A stretch of 64,000 nt of DNA from Thermospira aquatica (GTDB lineage: Bacteria; Spirochaetota; Brevinematia; Brevinematales; Thermospiraceae): NCBI RefSeq assembly GCF_023525255.1, contig NZ_CP073355.1:2108001-2172000 (forward strand), written 5' to 3'. A program made the position numbers and the translations under genes. The notes under the pieces are model-generated. The model was not told the origin of the DNA, ran no database searches, and saw only the letters and a list, made by a program, of their open reading frames with translations. Below, in pieces: positions 1-8,584 of this stretch (position 1 is the stretch's first letter; each line of letters starts with the position of its first letter).

Positions 1-2
1 AA

Positions 3-263
3 ACAAAAACAAAAACCACCACCGCCGTCCAACAAGAGAAAGCCACGTCGTCGGCCAAAACATCAACCACTGCACCATCTATCATGGAACAGGTAAGAAA
101 ATTTTTTACTCCTCAAGAAACAAAAAAATCCTCTAAAACCTCTCCCATTTCCTTTTGGCAAATTCCTTTTGCATTGCAAAACATCAAACCAACTACGATA
201 GTGTTTACCGTAACAGGAGGTGCGCTTTTTCTCCATTTTCTCCTCAAAGCTTTGAAAAAATAA
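3..263 (+). CDS. C-terminal end of a membrane-anchored protein (partial)
   Basis: An open frame enters from the left edge and stops with TAA at 261-263. The visible 86 residues begin with a Thr/Gln/Ser/Ala-rich low-complexity stretch of about 27 residues, then a short polar part, and finish with one hydrophobic segment (TTIVFTVTGGALFLHFLLKA) followed by two lysines. This is the look of a flexible linker plus a C-terminal membrane anchor. It converges with ftsW and the two stops are one base apart. The body of the gene is outside the window, so no function can be given. Confidence 0.55.
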   Translation, partial: TKTKTTTAVQQEKATSSAKTSTTAPSIMEQVRKFFTPQETKKSSKTSPISFWQIPFALQNIKPTTIVFTVTGGALFLHFLLKALKK

Positions 264-264
264 G

Positions 265-1407
265 CTAATCGAATGCCTCGTCAAAATTTCGTTGCACTTC
301 CTTTACTGTTGCATGTACCTCATCTCCGTGAGCACTCAGGTTTAAAAGAATCCCCATCGCACAGGAAAACATAAGAAGCGAAGATCCACCATAGCTTACA
401 AATGGCAAACTCACCCCTGTTGGAGGGAAAAGTCCCGTGGTTACCCCTATATTGAGCAGGACATGGAAACCAAAAAGTGAGGCAATTCCATACCCAAGAA
501 GCTGACCAAAGGGGTCCTTGATACGCTTGGCGATAAGAAAAGCCCGAAGAAAAATAAAAAGATACACACCAAGAAGTAAAAGTGCCACCACAAGCCCCAT
601 CTCTTCGGTGATAATCGCATAAATAAAATCGGTATGCGGTGTAGGAAGAGCCCCTATCTTTTGAGTGGAGTTTCCCAAACCCTTTCCAAACCAGCCAGCA
701 TTAGCAAAAGCCCGATACGACTGGATAAGATGATAGCCCTTGCCATAAGGGTCGTTCCAGGGATTGAGAAACGAAAGAACTCTCGCCTTGCGATAGGCTA
801 CTTTCACCACAAAAGCTACCAGAACAGGGAGGCTGAGAAGTGATACACTCAAAAGATGTTTAAGAGAGGCTCCTCCCACAAAAAACATCACCATCCCCAC
901 CATAAGCAAAAGAACCGCAATAGAAAATCCGGATTGCATCAAAATGATAAAAAACATCGCTGTCACAATCAAAAGAGGAGGAAGGAATCCAAAAGTAAAA
1001 TCCCCTAATTTGCGCTGTTTCTTTGTCAGAATAAAAGAAAGATAAATCACCACAACAAGTTTTGCAAACTCTGCAGGATTCATATCAAAAAAACCCAAAC
1101 TGATCCAGCGCCTCGCCCCTCCCCTGACACTCCCAAGCCCCGGCACAAACACCAACAAAAGAAGAAAAAACGTCAAAAATACGATGGGTTTTATCCATCG
1201 ACGAAGCTCAGTGTATTCATACCGAGCCATAAAGATCATAACTCCAAACCCTAAAAGCACAAAAAACATCTGCTTCATCGCGTACGTATAGATATTACCC
1301 GTATAACGGAGGGAAAAATAGGAACTCGAGCTAAAGACAAACAGTATTCCCAGTACCATTAAAAAAAGAACAGCATACAAAAGTGACCTGTCTATCCTTG
1401 AGAGCAA
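265..1407 (-). CDS. ftsW: SEDS-family peptidoglycan glycosyltransferase FtsW
   Basis: A 380-residue polytopic membrane protein of the FtsW/RodA/SpoVE (SEDS) family, which polymerises lipid II into glycan strands in the inner membrane. About nine or ten hydrophobic segments are visible. The signature GKGLGNSTQKIGALPTPHTD with the following FIYAIITEE carries the catalytic-type Asp and is closer to FtsW than RodA, as is the late VSYGGSSLLMF motif. Odd point: the usual QPD(F/L)GT motif reads MQSGFS, so its Pro and Asp are absent. The start is TTG, preceded by the purine run AGGGGGGAG. The upstream gene ends 9 bp before it, so the two are probably co-transcribed. Confidence 0.88.
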   Translation of the reverse strand: MLSRIDRSLLYAVLFLMVLGILFVFSSSSYFSLRYTGNIYTYAMKQMFFVLLGFGVMIFMARYEYTELRRWIKPIVFLTFFLLLLVFVPGLGSVRGGARRWISLGFFDMNPAEFAKLVVVIYLSFILTKKQRKLGDFTFGFLPPLLIVTAMFFIILMQSGFSIAVLLLMVGMVMFFVGGASLKHLLSVSLLSLPVLVAFVVKVAYRKARVLSFLNPWNDPYGKGYHLIQSYRAFANAGWFGKGLGNSTQKIGALPTPHTDFIYAIITEEMGLVVALLLLGVYLFIFLRAFLIAKRIKDPFGQLLGYGIASLFGFHVLLNIGVTTGLFPPTGVSLPFVSYGGSSLLMFSCAMGILLNLSAHGDEVHATVKEVQRNFDEAFD

Positions 1408-1416
1408 ATCTCCCCC

Positions 1417-2301
1417 CTAAAAACTATAAGCATAACTCAACGCTACACGATAAGGCTTAATAAGAGTTTCTCTGTACTGCCAGGAAGTAAAGTGTCCATC
1501 CTTACTCTCAAACTGAGGTTCGGTATACCACTGAAAAAGAAGTGTCAAACCATGTTGCCCAAACTCCATATACGCCAGAGGACCGAAAACCCATTCAGTA
1601 AAATCAGAAGCCCAGCCTTTATCCTTCATAGGAGAAACATCTTTTTTCGTGATTCGAGAAGTTGTCGACGCCAGAAAACCGACATTCTTTAACCAGAGAG
1701 GCATTTGATAAGCAAGAACCGTTGTAGTGAGATATTTCCAACCATTGTAATTCTGCCCTTTGTCAGCCTCATACAACCAGGGGGTTTCATCATCAGCACT
1801 ACTGAGCATACGATAATTGAGCTTTTGCTCCGCATACACAAGTACATGACTCCAATCGCCAGGAATAATAGCTCCTGTATCAAACTGGAAAGCCCCCGAT
1901 ATCCAACCCTCCGCCACAACTCCACCAAAAGGCGTGGGAGTCTGGATATGATTGGTGTTCGTAAGCGGATTGAGCGCAAGTCCAACAAAATTTAAGAGTG
2001 TCCACCCTGTACCGATTTTCCCTCCGGCCGTAAAAACCAATACCGCCAGAGGAGAAATACTTACCTGTGCACCACCATTCACCGAGACAGGAGAGATTTC
2101 TCCAAACAATCTCCATGTCAAAGAGTTATCCTTCGTCAACAAGCCATTTCCCCGTAAAAAAGGAATCTTTTCTTCATGAGAAACAACCACCTTGGTTTCA
2201 AGACCGGGAAAATAAACCGCATTCAGCCATTGAATCTGATTTTTACTCTCACCTGCAAAAAAATACAACGGGAGAATCCAGAGTATCCATATTCTTTTCA
2301 T
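1417..2301 (-). CDS. predicted outer-membrane beta-barrel protein, function unknown
   Basis: A 294-residue protein with a short Sec signal (MKRIWILWILPLYFFAG). The mature part is rich in aromatic residues and alternating polar/hydrophobic stretches, and ends in YAYSF, with the terminal aromatic residue typical of barrels inserted by BamA. I recognise no family. It lies directly upstream of ftsW (9 bp) and is transcribed divergently from apt. It may be a size- or envelope-related porin-like protein, but only the location is supported. RBS AAGGAGG precedes the ATG. Confidence 0.6.
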   Translation of the reverse strand: MKRIWILWILPLYFFAGESKNQIQWLNAVYFPGLETKVVVSHEEKIPFLRGNGLLTKDNSLTWRLFGEISPVSVNGGAQVSISPLAVLVFTAGGKIGTGWTLLNFVGLALNPLTNTNHIQTPTPFGGVVAEGWISGAFQFDTGAIIPGDWSHVLVYAEQKLNYRMLSSADDETPWLYEADKGQNYNGWKYLTTTVLAYQMPLWLKNVGFLASTTSRITKKDVSPMKDKGWASDFTEWVFGPLAYMEFGQHGLTLLFQWYTEPQFESKDGHFTSWQYRETLIKPYRVALSYAYSF

Positions 2302-2348
2302 AGAGTCCTCCTTATAAATAAATATTATTTTACCCTTTAGACATTTTT

Positions 2349-2378
2349 ATTATAGAGAAAAAAAACAAAAAAAGACAA
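2349..2378 (-). promoter_or_regulatory. sigma70-type promoter for the barrel protein/ftsW pair
   Basis: Read on the minus strand: -35 TTGTCT (2378-2373), 18-bp spacer, -10 TATAAT (2354-2349). It is about 50 bp upstream of the ATG at 2301. It overlaps the divergent apt promoter region, so the two promoters could interfere. Pattern match only. Confidence 0.5.
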
Positions 2379-2387
2379 GCAAAAAGT

Positions 2388-2416
2388 TTGCTTTCTTGAG
2401 TTTTTTATTGTATAAT
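2388..2416 (+). promoter_or_regulatory. sigma70-type promoter for apt-secG-ispD operon
   Basis: -35 TTGCTT (2388-2393), 17-bp spacer, perfect -10 TATAAT (2411-2416), followed about 30 bp later by the RBS GGAAGG and the ATG of apt. No other good promoter is seen before the forward genes that follow, so it probably drives the run up to about 5.65 kb. Confidence 0.65.
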
Positions 2417-2447
2417 AACCCTATATCTTTTTCTGGAAGGTAGTGTT

Positions 2448-2957
2448 ATGGATTTCAAGGCGTACGTTCGCAACGTTCCGGATTTTCCTGTTCCGGGAAT
2501 TCAATTCAAAGACCTCACCACCCTCTGGAAGGACAAAGAAGCTTTTCATAATAGTATAGAGGAACTTGTAAATCATTATAAGAACAAAAAAATAGACAAA
2601 GTTGTAGCTGCTGAATCCAGAGGTTTTATCATTGGAGCTCCCCTTGCCTATGCCCTTGGCGTAGGGTTTGTTCCTGTTCGTAAAGCAGGGAAACTTCCTG
2701 CAGAAAAGATATCAGAAAGTTATGCCCTCGAATACGGTGTTGCCACCCTGGAAATCCACAAAGATGCCATCTATCCTGGGGAACAAGTTCTTCTTGTGGA
2801 TGATGTTTTAGCGACAGGAGGAACGTGTCAGGCAATTATCCGCCTCGTGGAAGCTCTTGGTGGGAAGGTTGTGGAATGTGCCTTTTTTGTCGTTCTCGAT
2901 GCCCTCAAGGGAGAGGAAAAACTCTCCTGCCCTGTTTATACCCTTATGCGTTATTAA
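2448..2957 (+). CDS. apt: adenine phosphoribosyltransferase
   Basis: A 169-residue cytosolic purine-salvage enzyme that joins adenine and PRPP to give AMP and pyrophosphate. The type I PRTase signature VLLVDDVLATGGTCQA lies around residues 114-129, with the two acidic residues D118 and D119 that contact the PRPP ribose. The N-terminal hood reads VRNVPDFPVPGIQFKDLTTL, typical of Apt. The length is normal for the family. It is the first gene of a forward run, with secG starting 22 bp after its stop. Confidence 0.95.
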   Translation: MDFKAYVRNVPDFPVPGIQFKDLTTLWKDKEAFHNSIEELVNHYKNKKIDKVVAAESRGFIIGAPLAYALGVGFVPVRKAGKLPAEKISESYALEYGVATLEIHKDAIYPGEQVLLVDDVLATGGTCQAIIRLVEALGGKVVECAFFVVLDALKGEEKLSCPVYTLMRY

Positions 2958-2979
2958 GAGAAAAAGGAGGAAATATACA

Positions 2980-3318
2980 ATGACGGCTTTTCTCAGCGGG
3001 TTACTTTTTTTTATTTTCGTGGTAGATGTTCTTCTCCTCATTCCTGTCGTTCTTATGCAATCGGGAAGTGGGGCTCAGGCTGGACTCTTTGGGAGTGATT
3101 TTGCAGCCGGGGCTTTTGGTGCCAAAACGAGTGAAGTACTGGTAAGCTTTACCAAGTGGCTTGTAGCTATCTTTTTTATTTCTTCTCTTGGACTTGCCTA
3201 CCTTCATCTCCCAAGAACCCCCAAAGTTCCTCCTGCTGTCACTTCAACTGAGCAAGCCCCTGCAGCAGAAACTCCGGCTCCCCTCCCTGCTGAAAACACT
3301 CTTCCCCCTCAGCAGTAA
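2980..3318 (+). CDS. secG: protein translocase subunit SecG
   Basis: A 112-residue inner-membrane protein of the SecYEG channel. Two hydrophobic helices (about residues 3-25 and 50-73) flank the conserved loop LMQSGSGAQAGLFGS. The C-terminal 35 residues are rich in Pro, Ala and Thr, a common feature of SecG tails. The start at 2980 has the RBS AAGGAGG eight bases upstream; the frame stays open further upstream, but that part overlaps apt and lacks SecG similarity. It sits between apt and ispD in one operon. Confidence 0.9.
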   Translation: MTAFLSGLLFFIFVVDVLLLIPVVLMQSGSGAQAGLFGSDFAAGAFGAKTSEVLVSFTKWLVAIFFISSLGLAYLHLPRTPKVPPAVTSTEQAPAAETPAPLPAENTLPPQQ

Positions 3319-3320
3319 CC

Positions 3321-4010
3321 ATGAATCCCGTGAAACGGGGTGTAATCCTTCTTGCTGGTGGTGTTGGAAGCCGTTTTGGTGCAGAAAAACCAAAACAATT
3401 TGTTGAACTTTTAGGAAGGCCCATTTTAGATTACAGTCTTGACGTATTTTCAAAAGAGAGTGATGTTGTCTGTGTGGTTTCGCATCCTGATTGGATAGAT
3501 GAGTTGTACACTCTGCCCCATTGGAGGGAGGATATCCTCATTGCCCACGGAGGGAAAACCCGTCAGGAATCTGTATACTCTGGTCTTCAAACACTGGCCC
3601 AGGTCTCTCCTGAGGTTGTTGCCATCCATGATGGAGCCCGCCCTCTTGTCTCACCGAATCTCATCCGAACAGGATGGGAAAAACTCAAAGAAGGGAAAGC
3701 GGCTATTCCTGTGCTTCCGGTTCATCAAACGGTTGCCTATGTCCACCATGCCAGAATCTCTCATTACATTGATAGAACCAATCTCGTTATCATCCAGACC
3801 CCTCAATTTTTTCATTTTGAGACCATCTACAAAGCCCATCAAAAAGCTCGAGAGAACGGCATCACTGACACGACGGATGATAGTCAATTACTTCAGAAAG
3901 AAGGCATTTCTGTCGATATATTTAATGGTGAGCTATGGAATATCAAAATTACCACTCCTGAAGACATTCTCCTGGCTCAAACCTACCTACAACAAGGAGA
4001 GATCATATGA
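3321..4010 (+). CDS. ispD: 2-C-methyl-D-erythritol 4-phosphate cytidylyltransferase
   Basis: A 229-residue enzyme of the MEP isoprenoid pathway that transfers CMP from CTP to methylerythritol phosphate. The nucleotide-binding motif AGGVGSRFGAEKPKQF is at about residues 12-27, and the family landmarks HDGARPL and TPQ are present, with the DTTDDSQ acidic stretch. The length is normal. The start is 2 bp after the secG stop, and the stop overlaps the ATG of the next gene (ATGA), so translation is probably coupled. The presence of IspD points to the MEP rather than the mevalonate route. Confidence 0.93.
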   Translation: MNPVKRGVILLAGGVGSRFGAEKPKQFVELLGRPILDYSLDVFSKESDVVCVVSHPDWIDELYTLPHWREDILIAHGGKTRQESVYSGLQTLAQVSPEVVAIHDGARPLVSPNLIRTGWEKLKEGKAAIPVLPVHQTVAYVHHARISHYIDRTNLVIIQTPQFFHFETIYKAHQKARENGITDTTDDSQLLQKEGISVDIFNGELWNIKITTPEDILLAQTYLQQGEII

Positions 4011-4513
4011 AAAGGATGTATGGATTGTTCATCGTTCTACTTGTTCTCACGGGTTCTTTTTTTTCCTGTCAGAAAAAAGTAAAACCAGAACAGCTCCAAC
4101 CAGAAGAACCCCAGATTTCTGCAGAAGAAGAAGCAAAGATAAAACTTATCATTAACTTTGATGGTAAATGGCAACGAGGAACAAGGGCTGTTATCGTTAT
4201 CACCGGTAAAAAAGGCCGTATTGTTGCCAAGAATGGGGCTGAAATTCCCATCACCGTCCACTATCTCAACGAAAAAACGGTCAAAATCGTTGAAGAAGAT
4301 TACAATGTTCAATACCTGATAAACTGGCTCCCGAAAAAGATAGCCCAGCAACTTGTGCAAACTAAAGCGCTTCGAGCCTACTCCATCCTCGAGATTATTG
4401 ATGAAAATACCCTCAAAGGAAAAGTATACGGCTGGAACGTTGTTCACGATGAAGATGTGGTTCAGGATATTCAACCTTATATAAGTGCCGAAGAATGGAA
4501 ACGCATTCCCTAA
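4007..4513 (+). CDS. small lipoprotein, function unknown
   Basis: A 168-residue protein with a lipoprotein signal. Charged MKRM is followed by a hydrophobic stretch and the lipobox GSFFSC, so Cys21 would be lipidated. A Gln/Glu/Pro-rich tether of about 20 residues then leads to a small mixed alpha/beta domain with no motif I recognise. It overlaps ispD by four bases and is likely made from the same transcript. Membrane location is well supported, while the role is unknown. Confidence 0.7.
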   Translation: MKRMYGLFIVLLVLTGSFFSCQKKVKPEQLQPEEPQISAEEEAKIKLIINFDGKWQRGTRAVIVITGKKGRIVAKNGAEIPITVHYLNEKTVKIVEEDYNVQYLINWLPKKIAQQLVQTKALRAYSILEIIDENTLKGKVYGWNVVHDEDVVQDIQPYISAEEWKRIP

Positions 4514-4538
4514 AAAAAATCATAAGTTAAGGTATGGT

Positions 4539-5651
4539 ATGAATGATATTCGTCGTCGGGTTGTTGATGAATTTGTAAGGCAGGTTAAAATTGAAAGCCC
4601 TTCTTTTAAAGAAGAAAAGATGTTTGATTACCTCGAAAACCGATTGAAGTCTCTCGGGATAACTGTGGAGCGCCTCCCCTACACCACCGAAGAGGGGAAT
4701 ACCTCGGAAAACCTTGTTGCCAGACTCCATGCCAATGTTCCCGGGAAGAAGAAACTCTTCTTTGATGCCCATGTCGATACGGTTGAACCAGGGATTGGAA
4801 TTACCCCGGTGGTTGAGGAAGAGGTTATTCGTTCTTCCGGGCAAACGATTCTGGGAAGTGATGACAAAGCCGCCTCTGCTGCCATGGTTATTGCTCTCGA
4901 GGAGCTTATTCACCGCGAACATGGTGACATCACTTTCATTTTTACCTCTGCCGAAGAGGTAGGACTGGTTGGAGTTCGTTATCTTGATTTTTCTCATATT
5001 GAGGCTGATTATGGGTTTGTTCTGGATTCCCATGGACCAGTGGGTGGGATCATTGTCGCAGCACCAACCCAATATCAGTATGAGATATTCATCACGGGAA
5101 AGGCAAGCCATGCTGGAATAGCACCAGAAGCAGGGAAAAACGCTATTGTTGCCGCAGGGGATCTCCTTACCCGGTTACCTCAGGGAAGAATAAACCGCTA
5201 TACTGTTGCCAATGTAGGTGTCATTGACGGTGGAAAGGCAACAAACATTGTTGCTGATCTCTGCCACATTCAGGGAGAATTCCGTTCCCACCGAGAAAGT
5301 GATTGTCAGAAGCTTCAAAAACACATAGAAAAACTTGTTCGCCGTAAATCTTTTGTAAGAAAAACAGAAGATGTAAATGTCTGTTTCAAAAGGGTATACA
5401 TCGGTTTTCGATATGATGCTTCAAGCCCTGTTATCCAGCTTGCTTCACGAGCCATGCACACCCTTGGGATCACACCACGTCTCGAATGGACAGGTGGTGG
5501 TAGTAACACCAACATCTACAACCAGAATGGTATCCCTGCCGTCAATTTGAGTGTTGGAATGGAAGAGGTACATTCTCTCAAGGAGTATATTCGTATCGAT
5601 GATCTCGAAAATCTCACCAAACTTCTCTTGACGTTGAGCGATCTGTGTTAG
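4539..5651 (+). CDS. M20-family metallopeptidase (PepT-like)
   Basis: A 370-residue cytosolic di-zinc peptidase. HVDTV gives the first metal His78 and catalytic-type Asp80. GSDDKAA supplies the bridging Asp108. FTSAEEVGLVG holds the catalytic Glu139 and metal Glu140. GKASHAG and the late GGGSNTNI match the M20 lid and C-terminal metal site. It resembles peptidase T and related M20 dipeptidases. I chose the ATG at 4539, with AAGG six bases upstream, because the longer frame overlaps the previous gene and adds residues outside the M20 fold. Exact substrate is uncertain. Confidence 0.85.
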   Translation: MNDIRRRVVDEFVRQVKIESPSFKEEKMFDYLENRLKSLGITVERLPYTTEEGNTSENLVARLHANVPGKKKLFFDAHVDTVEPGIGITPVVEEEVIRSSGQTILGSDDKAASAAMVIALEELIHREHGDITFIFTSAEEVGLVGVRYLDFSHIEADYGFVLDSHGPVGGIIVAAPTQYQYEIFITGKASHAGIAPEAGKNAIVAAGDLLTRLPQGRINRYTVANVGVIDGGKATNIVADLCHIQGEFRSHRESDCQKLQKHIEKLVRRKSFVRKTEDVNVCFKRVYIGFRYDASSPVIQLASRAMHTLGITPRLEWTGGGSNTNIYNQNGIPAVNLSVGMEEVHSLKEYIRIDDLENLTKLLLTLSDLC

Positions 5652-5682
5652 GTCTCTCACAAGACGGAGAGGAGTATATACC

Positions 5683-6093
5683 ATGAAAATGATACCGATT
5701 GCCAATCAGTACTACTCATCCGAATCCCGTGAACTTTTCCTCTCCCATATGGGACTAACAAAGATCGAAGACATGAGTGTTTTTCAACGACTGGAAAGAC
5801 TCTGGCTTGATCACAATGATATCACCGAAATCAGTGGTCTGGATAATCTTCCTAATCTCATCGGACTCAAACTCTCCTACAACAAAATCGATGAAATAAA
5901 AAACCTTCGTCTCCCGAAACTCAAATGGCTCTATCTGGATCATAACCGTATCACCCGTATCCAGAGTCTTGAGTTTCTTCCTTCCCTTGAGTTGTTATAT
6001 TTAGACGGAAATCCCATCAAAAGTATAGATAAAAATACGTATGATTTTCTTTACCAGAAGCGTGTTATTTTTATGAATGATAGGGGAGCAGAG
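5683..6093 (+). pseudogene. leucine-rich-repeat protein, 5' half of a gene split by IS256
   Basis: The first 137 codons encode about five SDS22-type repeats of 21-22 residues (pattern LxxLxLxxNxIxxI), ending with a capping segment. The frame runs into the insertion element and reaches a stop at 6139-6141 inside it, giving a 152-residue chimeric product. If the element and one copy of the 8-bp duplication are removed, codon GAG at 6091 joins ATT at 7375 and the frame continues without a stop to 8538, giving a single 524-residue protein with two LRR blocks. There is no signal peptide, so the intact protein was probably cytosolic. Confidence 0.8.
6086..6093. repeat. 8-bp target-site duplication GAGCAGAG, left copy
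   Basis: GAGCAGAG at 6086-6093 recurs exactly at 7367-7374, flanking the element at 6094-7366. Eight to nine bp is the usual duplication length for the IS256 family. Confidence 0.85.
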
Positions 6094-7366
6094 CATTGTG
6101 TCAAGAAAATTGTGTCTAGTCATAGGATAACCTCGCTGTGAATATTTTCTTTGGTGTATGAGTGTTGCTCACGATAGAGTTGAAAGTAATACTCCCAATT
6201 TTTTAACTTTCTTTTTAAGAACTTCTCATTTTGGTATCTTAATAACAGGTAAAGATATTTCTCAGCTGAAGCCTCGCTTTGACACATTTCCATTGTTTTT
6301 AATCTCCTTTTAAGTTCTTTAAAGAGTCTTTCCAGGGCATTGTTTGTATACACCATGCTTCGTATTCCTTCAGGTAATTCCATGTAAGTGAATATATTCT
6401 CTCTTATTGTCAAGAGGTTATTCATTAAGTTGGGATAGATATTTTTCCATTTTTGTATAAATTTCATAAACAATTGTTCTGCCTCCTGTTTGTCTTTGGC
6501 ATGAAATACCTCTTTTATTTCAGTGGCAATGATATTTCTGTGTTGAACTCTCACTTTAGCCAGTATGTTTCTCATGACATGGACTACACAGGGCTGATAC
6601 TTTGCGTGGGGATATATCTCTGTGATGACGTTTTTCATACCACTTAAGCCATCAGAGACAATAAAATGAATCTGTTTGACACCTCTTTCTCTTATATCTA
6701 GCAAAATTTCCCGCCAGTTATAAGCACTTTCCATGCCTCCTGGCAGGTAGTATCCTAAAATCTCCCGTCTTCCCTCAGGTGTAATGCCTATAGCTACATA
6801 TATTGATTCATTTTCTACCCTATCTCTCTTGATAGGAAACACCATAGCATCCAGAAATACCACGGCATATTCTTCCATGAGAGGGCGACTACGCCACTTC
6901 TGAATCTCTTCTATGCCTACCTGGCTTATCCTTGAGATGTTAGCATAAGAAATCTTTATTTCATAAAGCTCTTTTAAAACTTCTGCTATCTTCCTTGTTG
7001 ACATTCCTGATATCAACATAGCCCTGATTAATGCATCTAAGTCTTCTGTGATGCGTTTGCGATAGGGAAGAAGGGCACTTTTAAATCCATTATCCCTTGT
7101 TCTTGGAACACGTATGGCTGTAAGCTCGCCAAAAGCTGTCTTTAAATCCCTTTCGTAAAAGCCATTGCCTTTTGTGGGTGGATTGTTTTCCAGGTAAATC
7201 TCTCTTTCCTCTTTTAACATACTCTCTAATACTTCCTTGACAATTGGTTTGAATAGCTCTAAAATATTCTTCGTCTCAATCATATCTGGCCTCCTGTGAT
7301 AGTTTTATTTATATTATCACAGGAGGTTATCTTTTTCCTACCAGACACAATTAAGTATACACTGCC
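6094..7366 (-). mobile_element. IS256-family insertion sequence, complete copy
   Basis: This 1273-bp element is bounded by the 8-bp direct repeat GAGCAGAG. Its ends form imperfect inverted repeats: both read inward to AATTGTGTCT at the same distance (bases 15-24) from each tip and share ATAACC slightly further in. It contains one transposase gene on the minus strand. It interrupts the LRR gene. A second, decayed copy lies at 52387-53520 with an identical outer end over the 26 bases compared, so the family moved within this genome. Confidence 0.9.
6120..7283 (-). CDS. IS256-family (mutator-type) transposase
   Basis: A 387-residue DDE transposase. VFLDAMVFP carries the first Asp, HFIVSDGLSGM the second, and NALERLFKELKRR the Glu. 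The Cys/His stretch YQPCVVHVMRN between second Asp and Glu is typical of IS256/MULE transposases. The gene fills nearly the whole element and appears intact. ATG at 7283 is preceded by GGAGG. The last codons overlap the left inverted repeat region. Confidence 0.93.
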   Translation of the reverse strand: MIETKNILELFKPIVKEVLESMLKEEREIYLENNPPTKGNGFYERDLKTAFGELTAIRVPRTRDNGFKSALLPYRKRITEDLDALIRAMLISGMSTRKIAEVLKELYEIKISYANISRISQVGIEEIQKWRSRPLMEEYAVVFLDAMVFPIKRDRVENESIYVAIGITPEGRREILGYYLPGGMESAYNWREILLDIRERGVKQIHFIVSDGLSGMKNVITEIYPHAKYQPCVVHVMRNILAKVRVQHRNIIATEIKEVFHAKDKQEAEQLFMKFIQKWKNIYPNLMNNLLTIRENIFTYMELPEGIRSMVYTNNALERLFKELKRRLKTMEMCQSEASAEKYLYLLLRYQNEKFLKRKLKNWEYYFQLYREQHSYTKENIHSEVIL

Positions 7367-7374
7367 GAGCAGAG

Positions 7375-8538
7375 ATTGGTGATGTCGAAATGTATGTTAA
7401 AAAATACAATATCCGTGTAGAAATGCCCAACTCTGTGAAAATAGGTTCTCACGAATATCCAATTGATGTTACTGAAATCAATCTCATGGATCCTTCCATA
7501 GACAGTCTCAAACCAGTAGAAAATCTCATTACCCTTAAAATCCTCAGCCTCTCCAACACACAGATAGACAAAATCGCCTATCTTGATAACCTCGTTAATC
7601 TCAGGGTATTAAATCTTGCTAGCGCCAGAATCCAGGAAATCGAAGGTCTCGATACTCTTGTTAATCTCGAGAGACTCAGTCTTTCAGGGAACCAGATTCG
7701 AGAAATCAAGGGACTAGAAAACCTCATTAACCTCAAAAAACTTGGCCTCAGAAGAAACGAAATCACCCAGATAGAAAACCTGGATACCCTTCTAAAACTT
7801 CAAGCTCTTTGGCTCTCCGAAAACCGCATATCCCGCATTGAAAATCTCTACAAACTTACCAATCTCAGAGAACTTTTTCTCAGTTACAACAAGATTACCC
7901 GAATCGTGAACCTCGAGAAACTCACAAGTCTGAGAGCCCTTCATCTCGACCACAACCAGATCAGTAAGATCGAAAATCTTGAAAAGCTCAAAGAACTCGA
8001 GGAACTCAACCTCTCTTTCAATAATATTATTCTCATTGAAAATCTCGAAAAAAACACTCATCTCGTCTGGCTTTCCCTTGCCCACAACCAGATCAATGAA
8101 ATTCAAGGGCTCAACAATCAGGTCAACCTCGAGTGGCTTGCCCTCAACGACAATTCAATAAGCAAAATAGAAAACCTTCAGAATCTCAAACGCCTCCAGT
8201 GCCTCTATCTTCACAACAACCATATTCAAAAAATTGAAAATCTCGAAACACTTTCTCAGCTCAGAATACTCTCCCTCTACAACAATCGTATCTCCCGTAT
8301 CGAAAACCTTCAAAACCTTAAAAATCTCGAGATCCTCTGGTTAAGCTATAACCAGATCACCCGCCTCGCCAATCTCGAGGTTTTACCCAACCTCAAGCGT
8401 ATAGACATCTACAACAACCCTATCCGAAGCATAGAAAGAAAAACCTACAACTTTCTCAAAACCAAACAAGTCAAGATTAACAGTATTTCTATCGATGAAT
8501 ACCTCTTTGAAAATCATATTAAAATAGACAACGCATAA
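7375..8538 (+). pseudogene. leucine-rich-repeat protein, 3' half of the split gene
   Basis: From the first ATG at 7390 this frame encodes 382 residues with about fourteen consecutive 22-residue SDS22-type repeats (consensus ENLxxLxxLxxLxLxxNxIxxI), ended by the cap NPIRSIERKTYNFL. Codons 7375-7389 (ATT GGT GAT GTC GAA) join the 5' half in frame. The isolated ATG has no clear ribosome-binding site, so it may be expressed poorly or not at all. It could still fold as an independent LRR protein. Such proteins usually mediate protein-protein binding; the partner is unknown. Confidence 0.75.
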
Positions 8539-8584
8539 CTCAAGAAATTTCTGTTTCTTTACCGATAAAAAAAGGGGGAGAAGT

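Noticed and set aside
5683-8538. Two independent LRR genes on either side of the insertion
   Set aside because: The joined sequence after removing the element and one 8-bp duplication has no stop and stays in frame, so one gene is the simpler reading.
8538-8584. Terminator or promoter between the LRR half and the sensor kinase
   Set aside because: Only an A/G-rich ribosome-binding site is visible; no hairpin or -35/-10 pair.
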